A stretch of 49,539 bases of DNA from Mesaphorura yosii (GCA_009869945.1 WIXG01000486.1:1-49539); one strand, 5' to 3'. Positions 11,701 to 22,790 are shown, counted from the first letter of the stretch. The notes: generated by a model from the letters alone, not told the origin. Numbers and translations are program-made.

Positions 11701-14700
11701 GCCAAAATTGTTTATGACTGCCTGACAAGACAGGATTGGGGGCCATCAAATGCGAGTAATGCAAGTGTAATAAAACCTTGACAGACAAAAATGGCAGGTG
11801 AAATGCAGGGTACAAGGAGATTCCTAGCTGAAGTCCGAGGAATGCCGTTTACATTCTTCAGAGAATTGCATTGAGAATTGCTGCTACCCAAACAGGTTGA
11901 TCTGAATTTCTGCGCCTTAAAACTGGTACACACACTTTAATGATGCGTATTTTGGATCAGGAATACAGAAAAGGTTACAGCAAAGTTGATGGGGCAATTA
12001 CACGTATCAGTTCACGTGTAATGCATATCACAGCGTGAGACAAATAAAACTTATTCGCTATTATTGTACTCCAAGGCCGTCACTGTAGCAATAGCAGCAA
12101 TGTAAACCCAATCACAAGTGTATAGTGAACCCATGCGAACAGCGGCCAAGTGGAGAAGTGAATGGCGAGCAGTCAAATTCTGCTACAAATTCTGATTGCA
12201 ATCGAGTCGAACGCGAGTGGGAAAAATACAGGGATTGAAAAGGAAATTTACAAATATAGTACAGCAGGCTCACTCTCAAGGGAAGTGGTGCGAAGGCGGT
12301 TGCGAAATTCGAAGCGAACTACGCATGTATTAATGGGAAAGTGATTGTTTTGTAGTTTTGAATTGAGACAGTTCCCATTGTTGTTGTCGGCTGTTGAAGG
12401 TTCACGTGGCTGAGTAAATGGGGCAAATTTGTACTTGCGCTGACTGCTGGCGTTCCTTTCCTTTTTCTTTTTCTGGCTACTACGGCAATTGTTGAATTGT
12501 GATGTCACTGCGCGCGCGAGGATTTTTCTCTACACTCCACTAGAGCCCAACGAAATCTGAATTTTTTTTGCGAATTTTGCCGGTTTTTCCCAATCCCCCC
12601 CTATTTAAGAGCCTCCCCGAGTGATGCCACTGCAAGCGAATGAGTTGACCCCCCTCTATTATTTACAGGCGATGTCCGCACAAGCCTCGTCTCCGGCTCA
12701 ACAATCAACATAACTTGGCATCTCTCGTATCCACATGGGGTGAGTGAATCTTTACCTGGTCTGACAGCAGCCAATCGGCAGCACCATCAGCCATCAAATC
12801 TAAAGGACTATGTACAGTAGAAACACATATCAAGATCAAAGCCACATGAATTTTTAATGTACAGTTTGTTGATTCTACTCATCACCAGCAGCACCGTGAG
12901 CAAATCAACACCGGCACGTTAAACATATAATAATTTACATGGCAACAACTGTTTATAATCATGAAAGAACCCGCAATGAGTGCCGTCTCCTAATTTGCGC
13001 TGGTGATTACTGCAAGGTGGCTGGTGGCTGATGACTGCCCGTGACTGTGATTGCCGATTGCTATGTATAACAACCCATATCTAATTCTTCTCCGCAGGGC
13101 GGCTTCCTACTCGAACTCCTCAACAGCGAAGAGAAGCCGATCATGACACTCACACCCGTACAGGGAGAAGAGAAGTATGTGAAGGGGGATCCGACGTGAG
13201 TGTTGTTTCTTTATTTGCACGTCATTTTAATAACCTCGAGCGCGACACCACGACACGATCATCATGACAACTGTGCAAATATTTATTATTAGCGGCGGCA
13301 GTGGAATAGTAATTGGCGAGAAGATGAATGATCACTCACTATTCATTACTGTTAGTGGCAGGCATCAAAGTAAATGCTTCGAGCGAGTTTACGTATTTCT
13401 CTTCGCCGGTGCCGGTATGGCAAAACTGTAACAATGGCACAGGAGTAGCTCGGGTAGGAATCGGCGAATGGTAATAAGAACACTTGAGAGTGTGTACGGC
13501 AGGATCGATGACCCCATTTCATATGAATTATATTGAGAGAAGGGGGTTTTAATAGTAGCTCGATTTTCTTCCGTGCTCCTTTTCTCATTTCAGTGCAGGC
13601 GAACAGGTAATTCATTCAGGTTCATTCATCGCACCTTTTGCAACTCGAACCGGGAATATTACATTTTTCTGTGTCACTGGACCGGTGGTCGCCGGGTCAA
13701 TAAAAGTGAAACAATTGACCCAATATTTTATCAAAGCATGAGCATCGAATTCCATATGAAAAATGAGAGAAATCAAGAAATTTTCGCGTGTTCTGCTAAA
13801 TAATTCCAGTTTCCCATAGAAACACCATTCGCCCATTCGTGCACTCTAAATTGATCCAATATCCTAATAAAGCGTTTGCATACAATCAACCACGAAACAA
13901 GAGCACAGGTCGATCACGCTCTCGATTTATTGTAGCGTCTTGGTTAGCGATTCTTGGGATTTTGACTGAGAAGAATCAATTGCACAAATCTGTGGCAACA
14001 GTAGAGCTGCACTGCTGGCAGCAGACCCACGAATATAAAATCGCCCATAATTACCGATTGAATTGAGAAGCACAGCATACTGGTTCATCAGATACATAGA
14101 TTAAATTATGAATTATATGAAACCATTACAGCAGTTGCTGAGACAATGCAAAGGAATTGTGCATGGTGAATGGAAGTTTGAATGCATCTGCAGAGAAATG
14201 AAAGAGTTTGAAACTCAACTTGATGTGTACTAGAATTTTTCGGTTATCAGGAGTTTTGTCTGTCAACACTTCAGCAAGGTGCTTGGTTGATGATGGAGAC
14301 AGTCAGATGAGCCTACCTCTGCCACACTGATTCCAAGAGTAGACACTTGCAATCCCAATTTTCGAAAGTCACCATTCGAGTGAGCAGAATAAAGAGAATG
14401 GACAGCTTAATCACACTTTAATCTGGTCAATTCGCAAATTGAGATTTGACGGGTGTGAGCGTTCGTTTCAGAGTCCATCTCGCCTTTATAGCTGGCCACT
14501 GTGCCTTGTTCGAGACTGCTTGCATTGCGCCCTAGTAATCAGATTGAAGAAAATGAAAGTGTTTCAACGTGTCTCCATGGCGATGGATGAGATAAGAACA
14601 GCGACAAGAGTGAACTCGACGTCCCTCCCTTTCGGCGGAGGCCGAATTGGCAAACGGCGATTTAGTTTTTCGCCGATTTGGAGTTTTTCGCGAATTGGTC

Positions 14701-17700
14701 GACTCAAAGCATCTCGATTTTTGAGCATGCACAACACACGTGCAAAGGCCCCCGGAGGAGCAAGCTTCTAGCCAAGCCTGAGTTAAAGTTACTAAATTAA
14801 GAAGCACGACGCGGTTGTTGAGGAGCGTGTAGTCCGTAGCTCGGCGGGTTGCGGAAAAAATGTCATAGTGATACTGGGACAATATCAGAGTCGAAGAGTT
14901 CACCCCGATCAGACTTCTGGAGTTATGAGCTGAAATGTGTTTTTGGGACTTGACTAAATCCATACTAGAGGAGAATTTTTCCTTAAGAAGAATAGAAACA
15001 CTTCTGCGAATTATCATCATTTTCCCATTTCCCTAGCCACCTGCACTCTGTTACACGAGAGTCATGCGAGTGTGAAATTGTACACAGAGTTTCCCTTTCA
15101 GACAATCGCCAACGATTGAAACTGCAATCAACAAATTCATTGTAAATTCTACGAAAGACGAATGCAAACAGCAGCTAAAACCGTGCTTGCAGGCTAGCTC
15201 CTTCGCTGCTTGCCATAAAAATCACGTATCCTCGGTAACACGTAACATTCATACTTTAACGGTAAAAAACGTAAAAAAGAGATTTGCTAACGTCTCATGA
15301 CTTGCTTGAGCAACTGCAATGAGCTGTGATGCTGTAAACTGCTGTCATTTTTGCGACAATGTTTGCATGGCAACGCATGCATGGCAATTCGCGAATTTGT
15401 CATCTGTGGTTCGCGTGCAGCGACGACGAGCCAAGAGCTGAAGCGGAGAAGTTTCACAACACTTAATTGCTGTGCACGAGACGGAGTTGCCGCTCCATAT
15501 TTCCATTTCTTATGAGAGGGAGTCAAAATTGGAGCGTAATTCATGCCTAGTTTGTGAAAAGCCGCAGTCACATTGCCGTTGTATTGACTCGTATTTAAGT
15601 ATGTATTTGGAGCAAACCTCCGCTGTTTTTATAGCCTAAAACTGAAAGGCGGCTTCTTCGCGTTTACGCAATTTCTTTCGTTTTGCGTGTGTGACCCGAA
15701 AACCGCTGTCGCCGTGAAGCGAGGCCGGAGTGTATTGAAAGTGAAAGCCGTTGCCAGGCTAGCGAAAGTATTTTGTTGACACAGTTTTCAGACTGCCCTT
15801 AAAATAATTCATGTACAGTCTGCGAGTCGTGGAGTCTAACCACGTGGCCACTGAGTTCCAATTTTTCAATGTAAATCCCGAAAATGCAGTACTAATTGAG
15901 GGTTTGCATGTGTGAAGGCGATTTAATACTGAAATGCAGTACGGTGCAGATGTGATTATGTAATATTTATTTGCACTTTGGGTCTCTGTTGTTATGGTTG
16001 TGCGGGGAGAAGATGGGTTTATAGTCACTGGGGGAATGAATGAAATAATTTGTGCTCTTGAGCACGTTCTCACGCCTACAAATTACCATAGCGCCCATTT
16101 AAAAAGCGAATCTCTTTAGAGTTAATCACAAGATTAGCATAAGCGCGTGTAACCATGACGATCAATTTCCTGTTTAAGTACAGGGTCCCAAATAATGATT
16201 TTTTTCATTAAAATCGCGATAACTTTGGAACGCGTGGTCAGATTGACCTGGGGTTTGCGGCGCTAATCTCGTGTGAACATAAACTTCCCATCGACATATC
16301 ACACTTACCCCTGCGCCTTCCTGATTTGGCTGCAGGGGGAGGGAAGAAAATCTGGGACCCTGTACTTTGCACACTTTGAACCACAGCTAATTTCATGACT
16401 GCAGCTAATTCTGTGACTAATTTGTTTGAATATATTTGCCCACAGCGCACAATGGTTCCAAATCAAACTCCCCTCCAATTTAACATGCACCGACTGCTCC
16501 ATCCGCCTCCTCCGCCAAGCCTCTGAGTGGACTAGAAACTACCGTTTCTGGTCCTGCGCAGACGTCTCCATCGTCCTTCAATCAAACCATAAAGAAACCT
16601 GCTTTGGGAATGGAAAGTACACGGCGGGAAGGTGCATCTGCGCCAAAGGCAGATGGGGAAACCGATGCCAGTACGAGGACGAATGTTCCACGGACGCAGA
16701 GTGCAGTAGAAACGGGGAGTGCGTTGACCTTGGTGGGACTGCGTTACCTAGGAAGCAGTGCTTTTGTTATCCGGGTTTCCATGGGGCGAAGTGTGCGAAG
16801 AAGAATAAATACAAATTGCCGGATGCTAGCAGGAATTTGGATGTGTCGAGGCATACGAAGAGGGTACTCGATGAGAGGATGACTTTGTATTATAAGGTGA
16901 GGGTTACAACGCGGATTTTTTAATTGTTTGGTTGACGAGTGATGCCGCTGCGTGCGATAGCGCAAAGGGGCAAGTGAGGGGAAATTTGCCATAACAATTC
17001 TCGAATTGTTTGGTTTTTTAAAATTGTTTTTGAATTGCTTGGTCAACGAGTCATGCCCCTGCGCGTGAAGGGCGAGTGAGTTGGCCCCCTACAGCTCTAC
17101 TCTTTTTACCATAAACACTCGGGTTACCACAACGATTCTCCAATTGTTGTTTGAATCGAGTGATGCCGCTACGCGCTTGCGCGGAGGGCGAATAAGTTGA
17201 CACCCCATATCATTTTGCAGATCATCCCCGCAACATTGGACGAGAACAAAGAGATCGAATTCATCCTTGAGATTGACGGGACTTCTTACGGGGCGATCGG
17301 GTGGCGCCCATCTGGCTTAAAAGAAGAGTGCAGGAGGTGGCCCTTTATTGGGACGAGGGATGGGAGAAAGTCGGACTCCTACTCGTGAGTGCACAAAAGA
17401 AGGTTCTGGCTTGTAGGCGCAAATATCCAAATATTCTCGAAAATTTCAGTGAGTCCTCTGAACCGGAGACTGTAGCAGAACCTGAAGGGGAGCCATCACC
17501 AGGTGGTAGCATCAAATCAGGAAAGAAGGACCACGCCGAACCGGAGCCTGAAGGAGAGCCAAACTCAAGTCAAACAAAATCAAACAAGTACCATGACAAC
17601 GCTGAGCCGGAACCGGAAGGCGAGCCTGCAGACAAAACAAAGCACGAAGATGCGGATGCGGAGCCCGAAGGGGAGCCGACATCTGGTAAAATTCTTTAAA

Positions 17701-20700
17701 AAAATGCAATTTGTCTTCACCAACAGCATTAATTTACTGATTACTAGCCCCCAAACAATCATCAAACGCCGGGAAACTCCGAGCCAAGCTGAGGCAGAAG
17801 CGGTTGCCTGAAAACTTTGACGTTTCTCTTCAGTCTCCCTCTGTCCAAGTCACGAGAAAAGAGCGGTCCCCAGAGGAGTCCAATGCCGAGCCTGGTAAGC
17901 CGAACTGAGAGATGGTCACTCTGTTGTCAAGGTGAAAAAGGTTTTTTAATTTTGCAGAGCCGGAGGCCGTACCCGAGCCCAGTTCGGAACCGGAGCCGGA
18001 AGGAGAGCCATCGTCAGAGCCTGAAGGAGAGCCCGTAGGAGGGCAAAATCAGGATCTCAAACAAACCGAAAGCAACATCCCATATCATCAGGTAAAGAGA
18101 CCCAAATACAACTCCTTTAAAAACCCTCTCAACCTCTCTAAAAATTCTGTAGTGGGCCCCCCGCGAAAACCTTCCACTGCATCCAATGGACTGCACCGAC
18201 CTCATCATAGGAGCCGCCCGCTCCAACCTCTCCCGCATCCGCGACTACTACACGAGGGACAGGTCAACTCCCCGATTAGACTATTTTTACAATGGAAAAG
18301 AAGATTTAACAGCAGCAACCGGGTGGGAGTTTGACAAGAAAACAATATTAATATTCCGCCGGAAACTCCGTGCGGATGAGAAATCTGATCATTCACTTGA
18401 CAATGGCGAGATGAGTGTCATTTGGGCGCGGGGACAAGAGCAAGGCGAGTACGTGCACAGCCCGAAATCTGGGCTGGAGACGGAGAAGGCTTCGGATTTC
18501 TACAAGAAGGATGAGATCAAATACCATGGGCATGGGGGGCAGAGGGGCGTGGCGAGGATTACTTTTGTTGAGAGAGGTTTGTACTCTTTGATACGAAGGA
18601 AATTTTAGAAACGTTATTAGAAAGAAAAATATTAATAATAATCTTTCATCCTTCCTTCTCATCCTCCAAACAGAAAAGAAAAAAGTCACAGCAGCAAGTT
18701 GCCAAGACAGTTTCCGCCACCCACCCGCCTGCTCAAACGACCACGACTCTAAATTACCATGCCAGTACCTCGCAGAGTGGACTTATTTGCAAGACTCTGA
18801 CTCGGTCCAGTTTATAGTACAGTCTCGTCGGACAGAAAAGTGGACAGGAATAGGTTTTAGTGAAACACCCGAAATGAGGAACTCTGACGTTATTCTTGGA
18901 TGGGTCACTGAGGGTGGAGTGACTTTTATGATGGATGCGTTCATGCCTTCTTATGTTGTGAGTGCTGCATTAACTCATTTTCTGGTTAATTTAATAACCT
19001 TCCAGTTGCCAAGGCACTGTAATTTATAATATTCCAACTGCAGGCACCCCAACTCGACTCCTCCCAAAACATCCGAAACGAGAGTGGCTCTTACAAAGAC
19101 GGACTCGTCACGCTCTCCTTCACACGCCCACTAACCTCTTCAGACCCAAAAGACGTCTCCCTCGACAACTGCAAGTTCTTCCTCTACCCAATCGAGGGAG
19201 GCTCCTACAACCCCGTTTCTAAAAAGATACACAAGCACGACCAGAGTCCAGTCTCATCTTCTGAGAGAGTCTGCATTTCACGAAGTTGCAAATTACCAAA
19301 GCAACAGGAGCAAGTCCGGTACAATTTCAATATAAGGCTCACGGGTGGGTTCGCGGATGGGTGGAAGCCACCAGCAAAGGGGACGAGGGAATTTTCAGAG
19401 TTTGGTGAGAGGTTGAAGAGGAGTTTGGAGGTTAATTTGAAGAAGGTGGATGGGTTCTCTAAAATGGAGTTGTACGAGGTTTTGAGGTACATTTTGGGAG
19501 CTTTTATGAAATTATGTACAAGTTACATATCATGACGATCATTTTTTCCCACAGAGTCGGTCGCGACGCCCTCGCCAAAATGGAGCTCACTTTAAAACCA
19601 GAGTCTAACCTAGCAAAGAAGGAGAATTTGGAGCAAATACTAAAAGACGTTATATCATCAGGCTACGTTGGGTCCCTCCAAATCGATCCAAAGTACTTGG
19701 AGCTTAGTAGCCCACAAGTTTTGTCGACTGATGAGGATGCCACTCCAGTCGCCACGACGATGCTCGGCCCCCGTGTCTGGATCGTGATTGGATGTGTGTC
19801 CGCACTCATTTTACTTGCTTTAGTGCAGGCTGGATTGACTCTTTATAAGATTTCTGGAAAGTCTTCGCACAAGGTGAGTTTAGTTGTGATGCTGTAGACC
19901 AGCATTTGGCTTACTAGCAACTTTTTTCTGGAACTTTGAACTTTCTGTAGATATTCTTGCAATAGGCGAAAGTCTATTCAATTTTCTAATCTCGTTTCTC
20001 GTTGAAGGTCATTCCAAAACAAATGGGAACAACAACACCCGCTTACATTTCCGGTCCAGACCCGATTTCCATTTAGATTCTTCTTGCTCTTCTGTCCACT
20101 CGCATCCTCTCCACTAGAATTGTTAATCTTGACTCTTGTAAGAAAAAGTACATCTTTATTCGATCCTACTTTTCTCTGCACTTTTACCATTTGCAAATTA
20201 GATGCCTTATTGCACTGCTTTTATACAATGAATTTTTTTCGGGTTACCACGGCAATTGTTTGGTTCCCGAATGATGCCGCTGCACGCGCGAAGGGCGAGT
20301 GATGGGACATTTTCTAACTTCAGCATGGGTTACTACGGCAATTTTTGATTTAAAAAAATTCGTTCCACCAGTGATGCCCCTTCCGCGCGTTTGCGCGGAG
20401 GGGCGAGTGAGTGGACACGAATTTATCTTCTTGGGGATGACACTCACTCGCCTTTCGCTCCTACGATAGCTCCAAAAGTGGTCCACGAGTGATGCCCCTA
20501 CGCCCCCTGCGAGTGAGTTGACCCCCTTATCTATTACAGGACCCGCCCTCGAGTGGCTCCGGAATGGCGGCCCCATGGCGTGACTACTCCGAGACGAATT
20601 ACGGGTATGATGCGTATGATGAGAAGGGGTTCCATAACAACGGACACCAGAACGGGACAACGGGCGCCATGGCAATGGCGAGCTACAATGGGACTTCGAA

Positions 20701-21019
20701 TGGGTACGGTAACCATACGACTGGGCGCCCGAAGCATAATGGGAACGGTCACCATCACAGCAGCGCCGCTGTCCCAATCCAGGTCGCCAACATGTCCCTC
20801 CCACGACCAAACACGACGAGCCATTACCACCAGCATCAGCACCAAGTCCACAACCAACAACCGTCGCAGCATACTTCGAGACGCCAGAATGGCCACGGCC
20901 ACCATGCTCATCACCAAGCAGCCATGCACTCAAACAACCCCGACTTTTACTTTATGCCCTCTCAACGCAAGTACTCTGGGGAGATTGTCCGGGTGTACGT
21001 GGACCATAGCAAGAGATAG
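8744..21019 (+). CDS. Membrane protein: LPMO-like domain, EGF, split DOMON, DOMON, SEA-like, TM
   Basis: Thirteen exons join in phase to 1141 residues: 8744-8918, 12669-12739, 13098-13195, 16446-16896, 17221-17384, 17450-17685, 17748-17894, 17958-18091, 18153-18576, 18674-18957, 19044-19486, 19555-19873, 20540-21019. All junctions are GT-AG. A signal peptide ends TSA-28, leaving His29 as mature residue 1 (HVSLTFPPARNYD). His76 and His81 (ITWHLSYPHG) and an aromatic RFWSCADV near 148-155 resemble an LPMO histidine brace. EGF-like cysteines follow (about 165-230). DOMON 1 starts near 255 (YGAIGWRP), is interrupted by EPEGEP repeats (about 320-492) and resumes (HPMDCTDLIIG, DYYTRDRSTPR). DOMON 2 is at about 645-790, a SEA-like region at about 810-905, TM at 950-973, then a His/Asn-rich tail. 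Known: LPMO domains are copper redox enzymes, and DOMON domains bind heme or sugars. Substrate unknown. The upstream in-frame ATG at 8675 is rejected because it would bury the signal peptide. Confidence 0.85.
8989..10800. repeat. Diverged tandem duplication inside intron 1
   Basis: Two roughly 0.85-1.0 kb units. Matching landmarks: ATGAAATTCACGATACACTC near 9025 against ATGAAATTCATAAATACACTC near 9883; GCCATGGTTGCCATG near 9228 and 10176; TTTTATCATCTAAACT near 9484 and 10482; GTTGCCATGGGGCGAAA near 9597 and 10611; ACCTGTAATCTC near 9631 and 10648. The offset grows from about 860 to 1015 bases, so indels have accumulated. No coding potential seen. Confidence 0.8.
10801..12474 (+). other. Remainder of intron 1, nothing recognised
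   Basis: Intronic sequence between exons 1 and 2 of the LPMO-DOMON gene. It is AT-moderate with many short CAATTGC and CCATGG words but no coding exon that keeps phase. Confidence 0.5.
12475..12668 (+). repeat. Intron-associated repeat at the 3' end of intron 1
   Basis: A partial copy at 12475-12520 (CTACTACGGCAATTGTTG, then GTCACTGCGCGCGCGAG) is followed by a 3' half at 12617-12668: GAGTGATGCCACTGC, then ATGAGTTGACCCCCC, then TCTATTATTTACAG. The final AG is the acceptor of exon 2. Confidence 0.75.
13196..16445 (+). other. Intron 3 of the LPMO-DOMON gene
   Basis: 3.25 kb between GTGAGTG after exon 3 and CACAG before exon 4. Apart from the inverted-repeat element at 16176-16367 and a tRNA-like A-box word at 15832-15843 I see no feature; the open frames around 14439-15020 have no domain or codon regularity. 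Confidence 0.6.
16176..16367. mobile_element. 192-bp MITE with 15-bp perfect terminal inverted repeats
   Basis: Starts AAGTACAGGGTCCCA and ends with its exact reverse complement TGGGACCCTGTACTT. The CAGGG core resembles hAT ends. No clean 8-bp target duplication flanks it (TTTAAGTA against TACTTTGC), so the family is uncertain. No open frame of its own; non-autonomous. Confidence 0.75.
16897..17220 (+). repeat. Whole 324-bp intron made of three intron-associated repeat units
   Basis: Intron 4 of the LPMO-DOMON gene begins GTGAGGGTTACAACGCGG, so the donor joins directly to the repeat start, and ends AATAAGTTGACACCCC, then CATTTTGCAG. Three units follow one another: GAGTGATGCCGCTGCG near 16938, GAGTCATGCCCCTGCGCG near 17047, GAGTGATGCCGCTACGCG near 17157. 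Each is preceded by a GTTACCAC- or CATAACAA-type head and a GAATTGTTTGG-type middle, and followed by a GCGAGTGAG- or GCGAATAAG-type tail. Essentially no non-repeat sequence remains. Confidence 0.8.
17476..18031 (+). repeat. EPEGEP protein repeat spread over three exons
   Basis: Coding exons 6 to 8 of the LPMO-DOMON gene repeat the unit AEPEPEGEP: AEPEGEP, AEPEPEGEP, AEPEPEGEP, AEPEGEP, then EPEPEGEP and EPEGEP after the spacer exon. The acidic, Pro-rich chain is probably an extended linker. It separates the first strand block of DOMON 1 from the rest. Confidence 0.8.
20008..20076 (+). CDS. Alternative terminal exon of the LPMO-DOMON gene
   Basis: Within intron 12, CGTTGAAG precedes an open stretch in the same phase as exon 13. 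It reads VIPKQMG at the start and PISI before a TAG, giving a 22-residue cytosolic tail. Splicing exon 12 (ends 19873) to here instead of to 20540 would replace the 159-residue His/Asn-rich tail with a short one. Evidence is phase compatibility, an acceptor after a pyrimidine-rich stretch, and a stop soon after. Transcript data would be decisive. Confidence 0.45.
   Translation, partial: VIPKQMGTTTPAYISGPDPISI
20241..20539 (+). repeat. Intron-associated repeat cluster at the 3' end of intron 12
   Basis: Three copies: 20241-20307 (GGGTTACCACGGCAATTG, ATGATGCCGCTGCACGCG, GGGCGAGTGATGG), 20327-20418 (GGGTTACTACGGCAATT, AGTGATGCCCCTTCCGCG, GGGCGAGTGAGTGGAC) and 20486-20539 (CGAGTGATGCCCC, GCGAGTGAGTTGACCCCC, TCTATTACAG). 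The last AG is the acceptor of exon 13. An inverted CACTCACTCGCC at 20441-20452 pairs with GGCGAGTGAGTG at 20402-20413. Confidence 0.8.
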
Positions 21020-21469
21020 TGAGTAGTAGTTAGTCTTGGGTGTTCACGAGTCAGTCTTGATTAGTCGTTGTCATGATGATGATATTAATATTGTCGTTTC
21101 CCACGAAATGCAGATGCCATAAAATGACCCCACACAGTCCTCAATTGTACTTGAAAAGACTTGTTAACTTGTAGTTTAATTTTATTTTAAAATTAGTACG
21201 TAGCCTAGAGTCCACTGTGCTAGAATGCAAGATTCAAAAAATCGTTCAACTTATTTCTACCTTTGCTGCTAAGGTAACAATTGGAAAGTTCGCGTGAGAC
21301 TCGTCTCAGATTCCAAGTGACAGTTTTATAAAATTGGACATTGCAGCGAGAGCAATGCTGCAATCGCGAATGCATAGGAATGCAATCCTAATGTACTGCA
21401 ATAAGAACTCTTTTAAACAAAGACAATGAAAATGTTAATTAATGCAAAATGATCTGAAATACAAGAGTT

Positions 21470-22007
21470 CTAATAACTAAAGCGTGACCACCCAGAATCG
21501 CACCCACCTTCTCTTCTCCACCAAAAAGGCCTTGTCAATAAGCGAAGCTCGGCTCGCTTGAATCTTGCGTGCTTCGTGTACTTTGATGCTGCCTTCTCAC
21601 TCTCTTTCGGCGATTCTTCCTCTTCCTCCGTCCAGTTTCCCTGGTCAGAGTCGGTCCTCAAACTGCAGTTCCAATAAACTTTTAAGCAATAATCTTGTTT
21701 TCGAAGGTTGAGGGGGGCAATATTTCCTTCGGCCGCCTGGCTCAATAATTTCTCCGTTCCTGGTTGTCCGAAGGATGCGGGACCTCCACGATCAAGACGA
21801 GCATACGGCCGTAGTCCATGAAGACACAGAGCGAGGAAATCTGTGCAATGAGATATGTTAGAGAGGATCAGCACAGTTTTACTCACAAAATGGATGGCGG
21901 CGATGGCGTGTGTCCCACTCCACGTGTAGCCATAGATAAGACAAATTCGCCAATGGGCCCACCATCACCTGACCCAACGTTCGACGCGGACTCAGGACCG
22001 CAGCCAT
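21470..22007 (-). CDS. Two-exon orphan protein
   Basis: On the minus strand ATG 22007 opens exon 1 (22007-21887), which joins via GTGAGT/CACAG to exon 2 (21840-21470) in phase, giving 163 residues. The N-terminus MAAVLSPRRTLGQVMVGPLA could be a mitochondrial presequence or cytosolic. The middle contains PYARLDRGGPASFGQPGTEK, the C-terminal half is acidic then basic (WTEEEEESPKESEK), and the end is W/R-rich. No family recognised. The in-phase canonical intron is the main support. It is convergent with the LPMO-DOMON gene, whose 3' end lies about 450 bases away. Confidence 0.45.
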
Positions 22008-22219
22008 GTTTTATGCGTTGCGCCAATTTATTAAACAAGCGAAAGACAGAGACAGAAAACGTGAAAGTAAATGAGCAGCGCACTGCGAAGAAGTAAACGC
22101 TCCGCAAAAGAAGACAGCCAACTTTTCAACCGACAGGATAATTGGAAATGAAAGCAGCATAAAATCATGGTTTGGGTGTCCGTAGTCCCTCCGAGCCGTG
22201 GTTGCTATCGTCGTTTGTC

Positions 22220-22790
22220 TTAACTGACGAAGAACTTGATTTTGGACAGTGCCGCCTGCATCTGACCAAGGAGGGCTGCCAGCTTGGAGAGGCCCACCAG
22301 CCCCTTGCCGCTCAGATTCTGGAGGCCTCCGAACCCGGCTTGGCGGAGCTCAGCGTCCAGGTTGCCCAAAACAAGCAAAAACGATTTTAGTAATTTCATT
22401 TGTGTAATGCTTTACCTATGTACTTGATCTCCCCGTCGTCAGCGGGGTATCCAATGATAAAACAATATGTTGAATGGCTCTGTGCTAAAGTTCTACACTC
22501 TAGAAACATTGAATAGTAACATGGTACTTGCTCAAATACTACTCAAGTTACTATGGGTACACCATCACATCAATACAGGAATATTATTCTTCCTTTTTAG
22601 CCAATGCTCGCAAATTCAATTACCAATGCACCACCAGTGCCGCATCTCCGCAGTCATTAAATGGTTTCGCGCGTATGTCCTCGGGAAAGCAATAAAATTG
22701 GATTACGATCCATTCAAATCCTTCAATCTTCTTCTTCACCATCCCTATGGCTTCATATTATTCCCTGGCTGGCATTGAAATGTTTAAGAG
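22220..22790 (-). CDS. Exon-like fragments of a small minus-strand gene
   Basis: Three GC3-rich open pieces lie in order. About 22760-22640: MVKKKIEGFEWIVIQFY, then FPEDIRAKPFNDCGD, ending at a GTAATT donor-like site. About 22485-22419: CFIIGYPADDGEIKYI, then GTAAAG. And 22369-22220: NLDAELRQAGFGGLQNL to SKIKFFVS and TAA. The last piece can also be read as a 59-codon ORF from ATG 22399 (MKLLKSFLLVLG...), which would look secreted. The short intron between pieces two and three has a TACTAAA branch-like word and a T-rich tract but ends GG where AG is expected. I cannot settle the exon structure or family. Confidence 0.3.

Noticed and set aside
20244..20933. 229-codon minus-strand open frame
   Set aside because: Overlaps the coding last exon of the LPMO/DOMON gene and intron repeats; His-codon-rich sense sequence keeps the antisense open.
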